Source: Nitrospiraceae bacterium UBA2600
Lineage (GTDB): Bacteria; Nitrospirota; Thermodesulfovibrionia; Thermodesulfovibrionales; Thermodesulfovibrionaceae
Direction of reading: 5' to 3'
Assembly (NCBI GenBank): GCA_002339325.1
Contig: DDKK01000041.1
Coordinates: 1 to 61,278, forward strand
DNA: 61,278 bases
In this document: one piece after another, positions 25,041 through 32,944 of the stretch
How the letters are laid out: each line of letters opens with the position of its first letter
Numbering within the stretch: the first letter of the stretch is position 1
Notes under the pieces: generated by a model
The model's database searches: none
Told to the model about the DNA's origin: nothing
Seen by the model: only the letters and a program-made list of their open reading frames with translations
Made by a program: the position numbers and the translations under genes

Positions 25041-26330
25041 TTAGATAACGATTCCCTCAAGGGAATGTCGGTTAGCTTTTTTGATTTTTACTTTTATGAT
25101 TTTCCCGGAAGGAAAATGGCTGGTTAGTTTTACAATTTTATTTGTTCTTGTTCTTCCGAAGGTAAAACCTTCTTCATTTTCCCCTTCTATTAGAACCTCT
25201 TGAATTGTATCTTCTAATTGCTTATTTTTAGATTCAGTAATATTATCTTGAAGTTTTAGAACTTCCATTAATCTTTTAGCTTTAATATCCTCATTAATTT
25301 TTCCTTCAAGCTTTGAAGCAGCTGTTCCAGGTCTGGCAGAGAATTTAAAGGCAAATATGCCGTCAAATTGAATTTCCGTTAATGCACTGATTGTTTTTTC
25401 AAAATCTTCATCTGATTCTTGAGGAAAGCCTACAATAATATCTGAAGTTATTGCAATATCTGGAATATTGTCTCTTAGTGTTTGAATTTTTCTCATATAT
25501 TCTTCATAGGAATACTTTCGATTCATTAGTTTTAAAATTCTATCTGACCCTGCTTGCAAGGGAAGATGGATGTGTTCACACACCTTCTGATTGTTTTTCA
25601 TTACATAGATTAATTTTTCTGATAAATCCTTTGGATGGGATGTGACAAATCTTATTCTTTCTATACCTTCTATTTCTGAAATTTTTTCAAGAAGCAAGGG
25701 GAAATCTATGTTTTCATGCTGGTAGGAGTTGACATTTTGTCCTAAAAGTGTAATTTCTTTAAATCCTTCCTCTCCTAACCTTTTGATTTCATTATATATT
25801 TTTTCAAAAGGTCTGTTTCTCTCTCTTCCTCTTGTAAAAGGAACAACGCAATAGGCGCAGTAGTTGTTGCAACCGTAGATTATGTTAACCCATGCCTTAA
25901 CATTATCTTTTCTTAAAGTTGGAAAGTCAAAATAGGCTATTTCTGAGTTTCCATCGATGAATATTTTTTCTTCCGAATTATTCTCAATAATTTTTCCTAA
26001 AATACTAATATTGTCAGGTCCTATAATGTAATCAATAAAAGGTGCTTTGTTAATCAGTCTCTCTCCCTGGAGCTTTGCAGAGCAGCCAGCTACTATTACT
26101 TTTAACTCTGGCTTTCTTCTTTTTAGATGTTTAATTCTTCCCAAGCTGCTCATAAACTTCTGTTCAGCTTTTTCTCTAATTGCACAGGTATTAAATATTA
26201 TTATGTCTGCATTTTTAGGCTCATCTACCTCATTAAATCCCATTGAGTAAAGAATGCCCAACATTCTCTCAGAGTCATGTTCATTCATTTGGCATCCAAA
26301 TGTTTTAATATATACGGTCTTCCCTTTCAT
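25041..26330 (-). CDS. miaB: tRNA-2-methylthio-N6-dimethylallyladenosine synthase MiaB
   Basis: 429 residues with the MiaB opening TFGCQMNEHDSERM, a further cysteine in FNTCAIREKAE, and the radical-SAM triad in GCNNYCAYCVVPFTRG. TRAM domain at the end. It adds sulfur and a methyl group to i6A37. There is no Shine-Dalgarno sequence; TATAAT ends 7 nt before the ATG, so transcript and start codon may coincide. It is transcribed away from the KefB-type gene and is followed by mtaB. Confidence 0.93.
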   Translation of the reverse strand: MKGKTVYIKTFGCQMNEHDSERMLGILYSMGFNEVDEPKNADIIIFNTCAIREKAEQKFMSSLGRIKHLKRRKPELKVIVAGCSAKLQGERLINKAPFIDYIIGPDNISILGKIIENNSEEKIFIDGNSEIAYFDFPTLRKDNVKAWVNIIYGCNNYCAYCVVPFTRGRERNRPFEKIYNEIKRLGEEGFKEITLLGQNVNSYQHENIDFPLLLEKISEIEGIERIRFVTSHPKDLSEKLIYVMKNNQKVCEHIHLPLQAGSDRILKLMNRKYSYEEYMRKIQTLRDNIPDIAITSDIIVGFPQESDEDFEKTISALTEIQFDGIFAFKFSARPGTAASKLEGKINEDIKAKRLMEVLKLQDNITESKNKQLEDTIQEVLIEGENEEGFTFGRTRTNKIVKLTSHFPSGKIIKVKIKKANRHSLEGIVI

Positions 26331-26337
26331 ATATTTA

Positions 26338-26377
26338 TTATAACAGGTCTATTAAAAGTCAATTGAAAGGCTATAAT
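26338..26377. promoter_or_regulatory. Divergent promoter region for miaB and the KefB-type antiporter
   Basis: On the minus strand TATAAT occupies 26338-26343, just ahead of the miaB ATG; a TTGACT lies upstream but at only 14 nt spacing. On the plus strand TATAAT occupies 26372-26377, about 40 nt before the antiporter start, with no good -35. Both are seen by eye only. Confidence 0.4.
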
Positions 26378-26418
26378 TTGTTGTTGATGAATGTGTTTAA
26401 GATAGCACATAATAATAC

Positions 26419-28407
26419 ATGATTTATGAGTTTCTTCAGGCAATTCTTATTATCTTTGGGATTTCAGGATTAATAATCTATTTTCTCGGAAAACTTCATA
26501 TTCCCCCTATTGTTGGCTTTCTTCTTGCCGGAACAATAATTGGTCCTTATGGATTGGGGTTGATAAAAGACCCCCACGAAGTTGAAGTTATTGCTGAGAT
26601 AGGAGTAATTCTACTAATGTTTACAATTGGAATAGAGTTTTCCATACCTCGACTGCTTTCTTTAAAAAAAGAAGTTTTTCTTCTCGGCATGCTTCAAGTT
26701 GCTGTCACAATACTAACAATAACCCTTATCAGTCAGTTTACCCTTAATGCTGACTTAAATAATGCCATATTCTATGGTTTTATAGTAGCCCTTAGCAGTA
26801 CGGCAATTGTAATGAAACTACTTGCTGACCGAGGAGAATTGAACACTCCACATGGTAAAATCTGTCTCGGTATTCTTTTATTTCAAGACCTTTGCGTTGT
26901 ACCACTCATGCTTTTCACTCAAATGCTTTCAGGTAAGGGAGGTAGTTACTACAACTTTTTTACCGTTATCCTAAAAGCCTCTGTTATACTATCGATAGTT
27001 TTCTTGTTTTCAAGAATTGCAGTTCCTTACATTCTCCATGAGGTTGTAAAGACAAAGAGTAGAGAACTATTCATAATTGTGACTATTTCTATCTGCCTTG
27101 GAACGGCTTTCTTTACCTCCAAGTTGGGTCTTTCCCTTGCTCTCGGAGCTTTTTTGGCAGGCGTCGTTATTTCTGAGTCAGAGTACTCAGCTCAAGTAGT
27201 CTCAGATATTTTACCTTTTAAGGAAACTTTTTCTGGAATTTTCTTTATATCCGTTGGGATGCTTCTCAATTTAGAATTCATAAGTAAGAATCTAATTGAA
27301 GAAATTATTCTTGTTGGAAATATCTTTATTATCAAGGCAACGATTATAATTCTAATATCTTATGTTTTTATCCACTCCTTAAAGGTATCTCTTAAGTCAG
27401 CCTTTTCTTTATCGCAGATTGGTGAATTCTCGTTTATACTTGCCTTTACAGGAAAAGCCTCAGGACTTTTAGATGAAACTACTTATCAGAGCTTTATTTC
27501 TGCATCTGTTATAACAATGCTGGTAACTCCTTTAATCATCAAATATTCTCCTAATTTCATTGACTACATCATACAGAAAGAACCATTCAAATATTTTGAG
27601 AAGTCTGACAAAATAAAGGACACTGACGTGATTGTAAAAAAATCTAACCATGTAATAATAATTGGTTTTGGATTAAATGGTAGAAATCTCGCAAGAGTTC
27701 TAAAAGAGACCAAAATACCCTATACAATATTAGAGCTAAATCCTGATACTGTGAGGAAAATGAAAAAAAAGGGAGAACCTATATATTATGGAGATGGAAC
27801 AAGTCAAGAAATTCTTCACAAATTAGGTTTGAAAAGAGCAAAGGCTCTTGTTGTTGCTATTTCTGACCCAACTGCTACGAGAAGAATAGTCCAGATAGCA
27901 AAGACTGAAAATCCAAAAATTCATATTATTGTAAGAACTCGTTTTATAACAGAAATGGAAGAACTGAGAAAATTGGGAGCTGATGAGGTCATTCCAGAAG
28001 AGTTTGAAACCTCTCTTGAAATATTTGCAAGAGTTTTACATCTTTTCGGCGTTCCAAGAAATAAGATACTTCAGATGATAGAAACAATAAGACAGGAAGG
28101 ATATGAAATATTAAGATTGCCAGAACAACCCAGAACAAGAGCAGGAGTAGAGTGCGTTCTTTTCGAAGGACTTGAGATGGATAGTTTTCAGATTGATAAA
28201 GACTCGTGGCTTAAAGGACACTCTTTAAGGTCTCTTGATTTGAGACATAAAGCAAAAGTTACAGTAATTGCTATTCAGAGGGGACAGGAAACCTTTTTAA
28301 ACCCACCAGCAGATTTTACCTTAAAAGAGGGAGATATAATAATATATGTTGGTAATAAGAGGCAGTTAATAGAAGCTTTAAGTTTCTTTCAAAAAGGTTC
28401 AGATTAA
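26419..28407 (+). CDS. KefB-type monovalent cation:proton antiporter with TrkA domains
   Basis: 662 residues. About 12 hydrophobic segments fill residues 1-380 (CPA2 Na+/H+ exchanger domain; GALSLALGAFLAG-like region near residue 240). A cytoplasmic TrkA-N (RCK) domain follows with VIIIGFGLNGRNLARVL, then TrkA-C near the end (LKEGDIIIYVGNKRQL). Such proteins exchange K+ or Na+ for protons and are gated by nucleotides or glutathione adducts. It ends 1 nt from the convergent flavoprotein gene with no terminator between. Confidence 0.9.
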   Translation: MIYEFLQAILIIFGISGLIIYFLGKLHIPPIVGFLLAGTIIGPYGLGLIKDPHEVEVIAEIGVILLMFTIGIEFSIPRLLSLKKEVFLLGMLQVAVTILTITLISQFTLNADLNNAIFYGFIVALSSTAIVMKLLADRGELNTPHGKICLGILLFQDLCVVPLMLFTQMLSGKGGSYYNFFTVILKASVILSIVFLFSRIAVPYILHEVVKTKSRELFIIVTISICLGTAFFTSKLGLSLALGAFLAGVVISESEYSAQVVSDILPFKETFSGIFFISVGMLLNLEFISKNLIEEIILVGNIFIIKATIIILISYVFIHSLKVSLKSAFSLSQIGEFSFILAFTGKASGLLDETTYQSFISASVITMLVTPLIIKYSPNFIDYIIQKEPFKYFEKSDKIKDTDVIVKKSNHVIIIGFGLNGRNLARVLKETKIPYTILELNPDTVRKMKKKGEPIYYGDGTSQEILHKLGLKRAKALVVAISDPTATRRIVQIAKTENPKIHIIVRTRFITEMEELRKLGADEVIPEEFETSLEIFARVLHLFGVPRNKILQMIETIRQEGYEILRLPEQPRTRAGVECVLFEGLEMDSFQIDKDSWLKGHSLRSLDLRHKAKVTVIAIQRGQETFLNPPADFTLKEGDIIIYVGNKRQLIEALSFFQKGSD

Positions 28408-28408
28408 T

Positions 28409-29038
28409 TTATCTTATAAAACTCATGAATATTTTATCTTCTCTTGCAGGTTTAGTTACTTCTTTTGAATTTTCAATTACTTTTAGTATCCAAGCCATAT
28501 TTTTTCCAAGTATTCTCATTATCTGAATTCCTTCTTCATCTTTTAAAACTTCTCCTGGATTTCTACCAAAAATTACATTCCAATAATTAGAGGATGGTAC
28601 AACCATTTCAGCATAATGGAGATAATGTAAAAGTTGGTCAAAGGTGCTAACACCTCCTGAACGCCTATCGGCAACTACAGCTACTCCTACTTTTTGTCTG
28701 AATAAGCCTCCATTTACCGAGGATACCAAGAATGCTCTATCTAAAAAACATTTAAAAGTTCCAGCTATACCCGAAAAATAAACTGGCGAACCTAAAATAA
28801 TACCATCTGCTTTTTTAATTTTTTGTATCCATTCATTGACTTCATCATCTATACTACATTTTTCATTCTTATTCTGAGCGCATTTATAACAGGCAATGCA
28901 TCCTCTTATTGTTTTACTACCGACCTGAATTATTTCAACTTTAATATTTTCTTTTTCAAGTTCTTCAGCGACCATCTTAATGGCATTAAAGGTGTTACCA
29001 TTTTTTCTTGGACTACCATTAAACGCTACTACTCTCAT
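28409..29038 (-). CDS. Iron-sulfur flavoprotein, flavodoxin-like NAD(P)H-dependent reductase
   Basis: 209 residues. The flavodoxin-like FMN site is in VVAFNGSPRKNGNTFNA at the N terminus and GSPVYFSGIAGTFKCFLDR in the middle. Between them, RGCIACYKCAQNKNEKC gives CX2CX2CX7C, the compact cysteine motif of the iron-sulfur flavoprotein (ISF) group common in anaerobes. These proteins move electrons between ferredoxin or hydroquinones and oxidants such as oxygen or peroxide. Upstream AACCTCC complement gives a good GGAGG ribosome site. Confidence 0.85.
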   Translation of the reverse strand: MRVVAFNGSPRKNGNTFNAIKMVAEELEKENIKVEIIQVGSKTIRGCIACYKCAQNKNEKCSIDDEVNEWIQKIKKADGIILGSPVYFSGIAGTFKCFLDRAFLVSSVNGGLFRQKVGVAVVADRRSGGVSTFDQLLHYLHYAEMVVPSSNYWNVIFGRNPGEVLKDEEGIQIMRILGKNMAWILKVIENSKEVTKPAREDKIFMSFIR

Positions 29039-29061
29039 TTTTTAACCTCCAAAATAAAATA

Positions 29062-29152
29062 CGGAGAGGGAGGGATTTGAACCCTCGGTGGAGCTTTTAG
29101 ACCCCACACGCGATTTCCAGTCGCGCCCGTTCGGCCACTCCGGCACCTCTCC
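29062..29152 (-). tRNA. tRNA-Ser (GGA anticodon)
   Basis: A class II tRNA of 91 nt read on the minus strand: acceptor GGAGAGG paired with CCTCTCC, anticodon stem GCGAC... with loop CTGGAAA (anticodon GGA), a long variable arm (GTGTGGGGTCTAAAAGCTCCAC region), T arm GAGGG/CCCTC with TTCAAAT, discriminator G as expected for serine. CCA is not encoded. It reads UCC and UCU codons. Confidence 0.96.
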
Positions 29153-29164
29153 AAAATATTATGT

Positions 29165-29194
29165 ATTTTAGCATTTAGATTGTCATATTTTCAA
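29165..29194 (-). promoter_or_regulatory. Promoter for tRNA-Ser
   Basis: On the minus strand, -35 TTGAAA (29194-29189) and -10 TAAAAT (29170-29165) are spaced by 18 nt. The start would fall about 5 nt before the tRNA. Seen by eye. Confidence 0.5.
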
Positions 29195-29225
29195 AAAAAA
29201 AATTAAAAGCTTGTTTACTTTCTAA

Positions 29226-29266
29226 ACAAAATCCGGAGGAGACTTATAGAATTGCCCCTCCGGATT
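29226..29266 (-). terminator. Intrinsic terminator of the cytochrome operon
   Basis: Perfect 10-bp inverted repeat AATCCGGAGG (29230-29239) and CCTCCGGATT (29257-29266). On the minus strand the stem ends in TTTTG, downstream of the cytochrome c3 stop codon at 29281. Confidence 0.7.
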
Positions 29267-29280
29267 GAAAAAATTAAAAA

Positions 29281-29670
29281 TTATGCCTTTTTGTGGCAAT
29301 CATTACATTTAGTTGGTGCTGCTTTACCTGCCTCATTTTCTTTCTTATGACAGTCTATACACTGTTTGTGATAGGCATCCATTGCTTTTATGCCTCCACC
29401 CTTTTCAGTTGCCTTTTCTCCTTCAGGATCATGGCATTCTATACACTTAGTTGCTTTTTCTGCAGGATTAGCATCGGTATGATGGCAGGTTTTACAATCA
29501 ATCTTGTAGTTTTCTGCGTGTTTTTTGTGATTGAATTCAGTAGGTGGAAATTTTGCACCTTCCCAATGGAGCTTGTAAACATCTTGCGGTTTTTGTTGAG
29601 CATAAACAAGAGAAATAGCAAGAAGAAACATAGCTAATGTTAAGATTATCAGTCCTTTTTTAGATCTCAC
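29281..29670 (-). CDS. Tetrahaem class III cytochrome c (c3 type)
   Basis: 129 residues with a signal peptide (KKGLIILTLAMFLLAISLVYA, cut before QQKPQD) and four CxxCH haem sites: CKTCHH, CIECH, CIDCH and CNDCH. Additional histidines (FNHKKHA, DAYHKQ) can supply the second axial ligands. Periplasmic c3 cytochromes shuttle electrons between hydrogenases or formate dehydrogenases and membrane complexes. Third in a minus-strand operon after the 17-haem cytochrome and cytochrome b, and followed by a terminator; it is probably the soluble partner of that complex. Confidence 0.92.
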   Translation of the reverse strand: MRSKKGLIILTLAMFLLAISLVYAQQKPQDVYKLHWEGAKFPPTEFNHKKHAENYKIDCKTCHHTDANPAEKATKCIECHDPEGEKATEKGGGIKAMDAYHKQCIDCHKKENEAGKAAPTKCNDCHKKA

Positions 29671-29706
29671 TTATCTCACCTCCTTTCATTATTCATATTG
29701 GTTATT

Positions 29707-30339
29707 TTAGTGTTCCTCATGTTCTTCTTCATAACCAGTAAACATTGCTTTAATATGAGCCATTGGAGTGTGTCCGAGAGTCGCTAAATAGAAATGAACA
29801 ATAATGAAAGCACTGAAGAAAATCCAAAGACCAGTGTGGACTAATGTCGCAATTTGAATGCCGCCTATTAAACTGCCTAAAGGACTGAAAAGATGAGGAT
29901 CCCATAAAATCAAACCTGTCAAAATTTGAAGTGGAATTAATAAGACCATTATCATTAAGTAAGATATTTGTTGCATCGGATTAAACTTGCTTTCTGGTGT
30001 TGGATGATGAGGATTTTTATCGCCTATCATTATTCCGTATCCGTAGTATTTAGCCTGCCGAATTGAATTTTTTATAAATTCTATTGGCTTCCAGAAAGGT
30101 GGTATGTATATTTTAAAGAGTTTACCAGAGAGCAAATAATATAAAAGCCATATAAAGTAGTTTGCGAGCAGAATAAATCCAAGCCAACTATGAATGTCGA
30201 CAGCAGTTTCAAAGCTCATCAACCCCATTGAATCGACAAATCTTATCTGAGCACCAGTTAAGATTAGTATTATAAATCCTATTGCATTTATCCAGTGCCA
30301 TATTCTAACGGGCAATGGGTGTAGATAGACCTTCTTCAT
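29707..30339 (-). CDS. Membrane cytochrome b subunit (formate dehydrogenase/hydrogenase type)
   Basis: 210 residues with four to five membrane helices. It opens HPLPVRIWHWINAIGFIILILTG, the usual start of di-haem b subunits, and has candidate haem-b histidines in RIWHWIN, DIHSWLG, VHTGLW and VHFYLA. Such subunits exchange electrons with menaquinone in the membrane. The start codon shares a base with the stop of the 17-haem cytochrome gene, so the two are translated together. A quinone-interacting module for the multihaem protein is the likely role. Confidence 0.88.
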   Translation of the reverse strand: MKKVYLHPLPVRIWHWINAIGFIILILTGAQIRFVDSMGLMSFETAVDIHSWLGFILLANYFIWLLYYLLSGKLFKIYIPPFWKPIEFIKNSIRQAKYYGYGIMIGDKNPHHPTPESKFNPMQQISYLMIMVLLIPLQILTGLILWDPHLFSPLGSLIGGIQIATLVHTGLWIFFSAFIIVHFYLATLGHTPMAHIKAMFTGYEEEHEEH

Positions 30340-32339
30340 TATTTTCCCTCCCTTCTCTTTCTTCTAATTGGTGCAGTTAAAATTCTTAAAGTTATATGGA
30401 TTATTGGCACCGCTATACCACCGGCAAGAGCTAAGAAAAATAGAATATCAAGCACTTTTATCTTAGTTAATCCAAGAACATAAAAATCTTTGATATTAGG
30501 AATTGCATAGGCAGAATTTAGAGATTTGTTGTCAATTACAAATTTTACAGGTTTCGCTCCTTCTTTATTAATCTCAAGTTGTCCTTTAAAAGGAGCACCT
30601 GGATTATGACAGTACGAACAGTCTTTTATTGAGTTGCCTTTTGGTTCAATTTTATGTGCATCATTAGGATTTAAAACGTCTATTCTTCCACTCAAATTAG
30701 CTTTTGATTTTTCTTTCATAGCGGCCATGAATTTCCATAGTTCCTGTTCCTGAATCTTTCCATCGCCATTTGAATCAATTTTGGATTTTAATGTTTTAAT
30801 ATCAACATTTAGTGCCTTTGCAACTGCCTCGTCAGTTATAGGCTTATTTTTTGACCTTTCCATTAGAGTAAGAAATACAGCCTTTTCAGCTTTCGTGTGG
30901 CAAGAGGCACAAGAGGCTGAGTTGAAATGTACATCCACAAAACTTGTAAGCCTTACTGGTGGATTCCATAGCCACTTATTATGACTTATCTTGGCATCTT
31001 TATGACACTTAATACATGAATCTCCCAACTTTGCAAGATTTGTGGGAAGAACATCATGGGAATTATGACAGGAAGAACATGTGGGAGCATTTTGTTTGCC
31101 CTGTTTTATGGCCATTTGGTGCACACTTTCCTTAAATGCCTTGCCTGAGTCGCTATGACATTTTATACATAGCTCTGAACTTGCCATTTTATCTTTGCTT
31201 ATGAATGCTACTTTGTGGTAATCATGACATTTTAGGCAATCTGGTGATTGTTGATTGCCTTTCTTCAGGGCGGCGGAATGTATGCTTAGTTCATACTTTT
31301 TAACTGCATCCTGATGGCAGTTGTTACATATGTCTTTTGATTTTGCTCTGTAGTCAGCAAGAGATTCAAAGTTTCTTATGGGATGCTGAGTTGGTGAAAA
31401 TTCTTTATGACATTCTGTACATTTTAGTTTTTTATGGGCTGAATTTAATATATCTGATTCCCTTACTTGCACAGAAAGAGTTTCTCCATTTTTGAATTTC
31501 ATTGATATTGCTCTGCTGTGACAACTCAGACAGTATTGATTTTCAGGAAGAGATTTGGCCACTTTGGCAGCCTTTACTCCGTGATAACCGTGACATTCAA
31601 TACATGAGGCCGTTTTTGTCAGGGCATAGTGAGCGGGATTTTTCTGAAGTTCTTTATCTGTGTGGCATTTCGTGCAGATTTTGTTCATTTCATTGGTATA
31701 CTGCTTTTTGTCTTTGAAGTTGTAAACAGGATGTTTTACTTTTGAAAAATCATCATGACATACGAGACACTGAAATTTACCGTGAACAGATTTTTTTATC
31801 TCCTGTTCGTTTACTCTTAAATTTTTCTTTTCTTTGCTTGGAAGAGTTTTGCTTATATCAAATTGATGACAGCTCATACAGTATTCTGAAAAGCTTACTT
31901 TGTTTTTCCATTCTTTCATTGAACCTATATAGTGATTACCATGACATTGAGAACAATATATATCTCCTTTTTTGACAATCGTTCCATGTACTGCTGGCTT
32001 CATTAAAGCATCTTTAGGATGACAATTTAGACAGTTAGGAGAGAATTCCTTGATATAGTCATTTTTGCTTCCTATTTTTCTTGGTTTAGGGTGATTTTTA
32101 AGAGTGATGTTTGGATGACAGGAAGAGCAATCCAATGCACCGTGAACAGATTTTTCAAACTTAGTTCCATCAATAAACAGAGAGATTGATTCTCCGCTTT
32201 CGGATTTTTTCTGTAGGGTTTTAATTCCATGACATCGCAGACACGATTTGGCGTCTTGAGAAACAGCATCTTTGATTGGCAATAAGTAGGAGATAAAGAA
32301 ACACATTATTACTAATCCACCAATAACAATTGCCCTCAT
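30339..32339 (-). CDS. 17-haem c-type cytochrome with C-terminal membrane helix
   Basis: 666 residues. I count 17 CxxCH sites. The first twelve form three tandem four-haem units with the same order (CxxCH; SVHG/AHK then CxxCH with a following HP; CxxCH; CxxCH with GNH/GYH/DYH). An N-terminal hydrophobic segment exports the protein and a second one near residues 630-655 (VLDILFFLALAGGIAVPII) anchors it, leaving a short basic cytoplasmic tail. Between haems 16 and 17 is an EF-hand-like loop, DSNGDGKIQEQE. With the cytochrome b downstream it probably forms a menaquinol:cytochrome complex. Shine-Dalgarno AGGAG is well placed. Confidence 0.92.
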   Translation of the reverse strand: MRAIVIGGLVIMCFFISYLLPIKDAVSQDAKSCLRCHGIKTLQKKSESGESISLFIDGTKFEKSVHGALDCSSCHPNITLKNHPKPRKIGSKNDYIKEFSPNCLNCHPKDALMKPAVHGTIVKKGDIYCSQCHGNHYIGSMKEWKNKVSFSEYCMSCHQFDISKTLPSKEKKNLRVNEQEIKKSVHGKFQCLVCHDDFSKVKHPVYNFKDKKQYTNEMNKICTKCHTDKELQKNPAHYALTKTASCIECHGYHGVKAAKVAKSLPENQYCLSCHSRAISMKFKNGETLSVQVRESDILNSAHKKLKCTECHKEFSPTQHPIRNFESLADYRAKSKDICNNCHQDAVKKYELSIHSAALKKGNQQSPDCLKCHDYHKVAFISKDKMASSELCIKCHSDSGKAFKESVHQMAIKQGKQNAPTCSSCHNSHDVLPTNLAKLGDSCIKCHKDAKISHNKWLWNPPVRLTSFVDVHFNSASCASCHTKAEKAVFLTLMERSKNKPITDEAVAKALNVDIKTLKSKIDSNGDGKIQEQELWKFMAAMKEKSKANLSGRIDVLNPNDAHKIEPKGNSIKDCSYCHNPGAPFKGQLEINKEGAKPVKFVIDNKSLNSAYAIPNIKDFYVLGLTKIKVLDILFFLALAGGIAVPIIHITLRILTAPIRRKRREGK

Positions 32340-32382
32340 CCCACACTCCTTAGTTTGATATTTTTAAAATTTGAGTTGGAAA

Positions 32383-32388
32383 ATTATA
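32383..32388 (-). promoter_or_regulatory. Possible -10 element of the cytochrome operon
   Basis: TATAAT on the minus strand, about 45 nt before the 17-haem cytochrome start. No convincing -35 hexamer at the expected spacing, so an activator may be needed or the match may be chance. Confidence 0.4.
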
Positions 32389-32456
32389 ACACAAACAGCA
32401 GAGACAATAGCAATTAAAATAGAATTAAAAGCTATAAAACTTTTTTAATTAAGTGA

Positions 32457-32867
32457 TTAATACTTTTTATAAAAAAGAGGGTCTTCGCAGATTTTCTTAA
32501 GGCAGGCTTTTATTGTTTTCTCTATTTCTTTACCTATTTCTTCATTAAAACCTACAAATCCCTTGTCTCCAATAAAGGTAACAGGTACTCCCGAAGGGGT
32601 TATTCCGTAAGATTTTGACATTGTAAGCAGAAGTTCTCTTGAGGCAGGATTAGACCATACTTCGTAATCTTTAATATCAAGCTTTGTGTATTTCTTTTTT
32701 ATAACCGATAAAAACTCTTTTTGCTTTGCACAATGGGGACAGCCATCTCCCCAAAAAAAGTATAAAATTACCTTATTTTTGCGTTCAGCCGATGCTACAG
32801 AAAAAATTAAAAGAATAGCAGAACTAATAAGTATTAAAGATATCAATAGCCTTTTAGCGTCATTCAT
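32457..32867 (-). CDS. Exported thioredoxin-fold protein (CPHC)
   Basis: About 136 residues from the ATG at 32867 (a start at 32882 is also possible). A signal segment (RLLISLILISSAILLIFSVASA) precedes a thioredoxin fold with active site GCPHCAKQ and cis-proline loop SGVPVTF. Two C-terminal cysteines (CLKKIC) may form a further pair. A periplasmic disulfide reductase keeping apocytochrome cysteines reduced is plausible because resB and ccsA start 60 nt away on the other strand and multihaem cytochromes follow it on the same strand. Confidence 0.78.
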   Translation of the reverse strand: MNDAKRLLISLILISSAILLIFSVASAERKNKVILYFFWGDGCPHCAKQKEFLSVIKKKYTKLDIKDYEVWSNPASRELLLTMSKSYGITPSGVPVTFIGDKGFVGFNEEIGKEIEKTIKACLKKICEDPLFYKKY

Positions 32868-32944
32868 AGAAAAATATACCATGTATATGATAAATTAATC
32901 AATTACAAGTTATTATCTATGAACAATCCTTTTATGGAGGACTA

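Noticed and set aside
31502..31975. Open frames on the strand opposite the 17-haem cytochrome
   Set aside because: They are shadows of the coding frame, with no ribosome site or recognisable domain.
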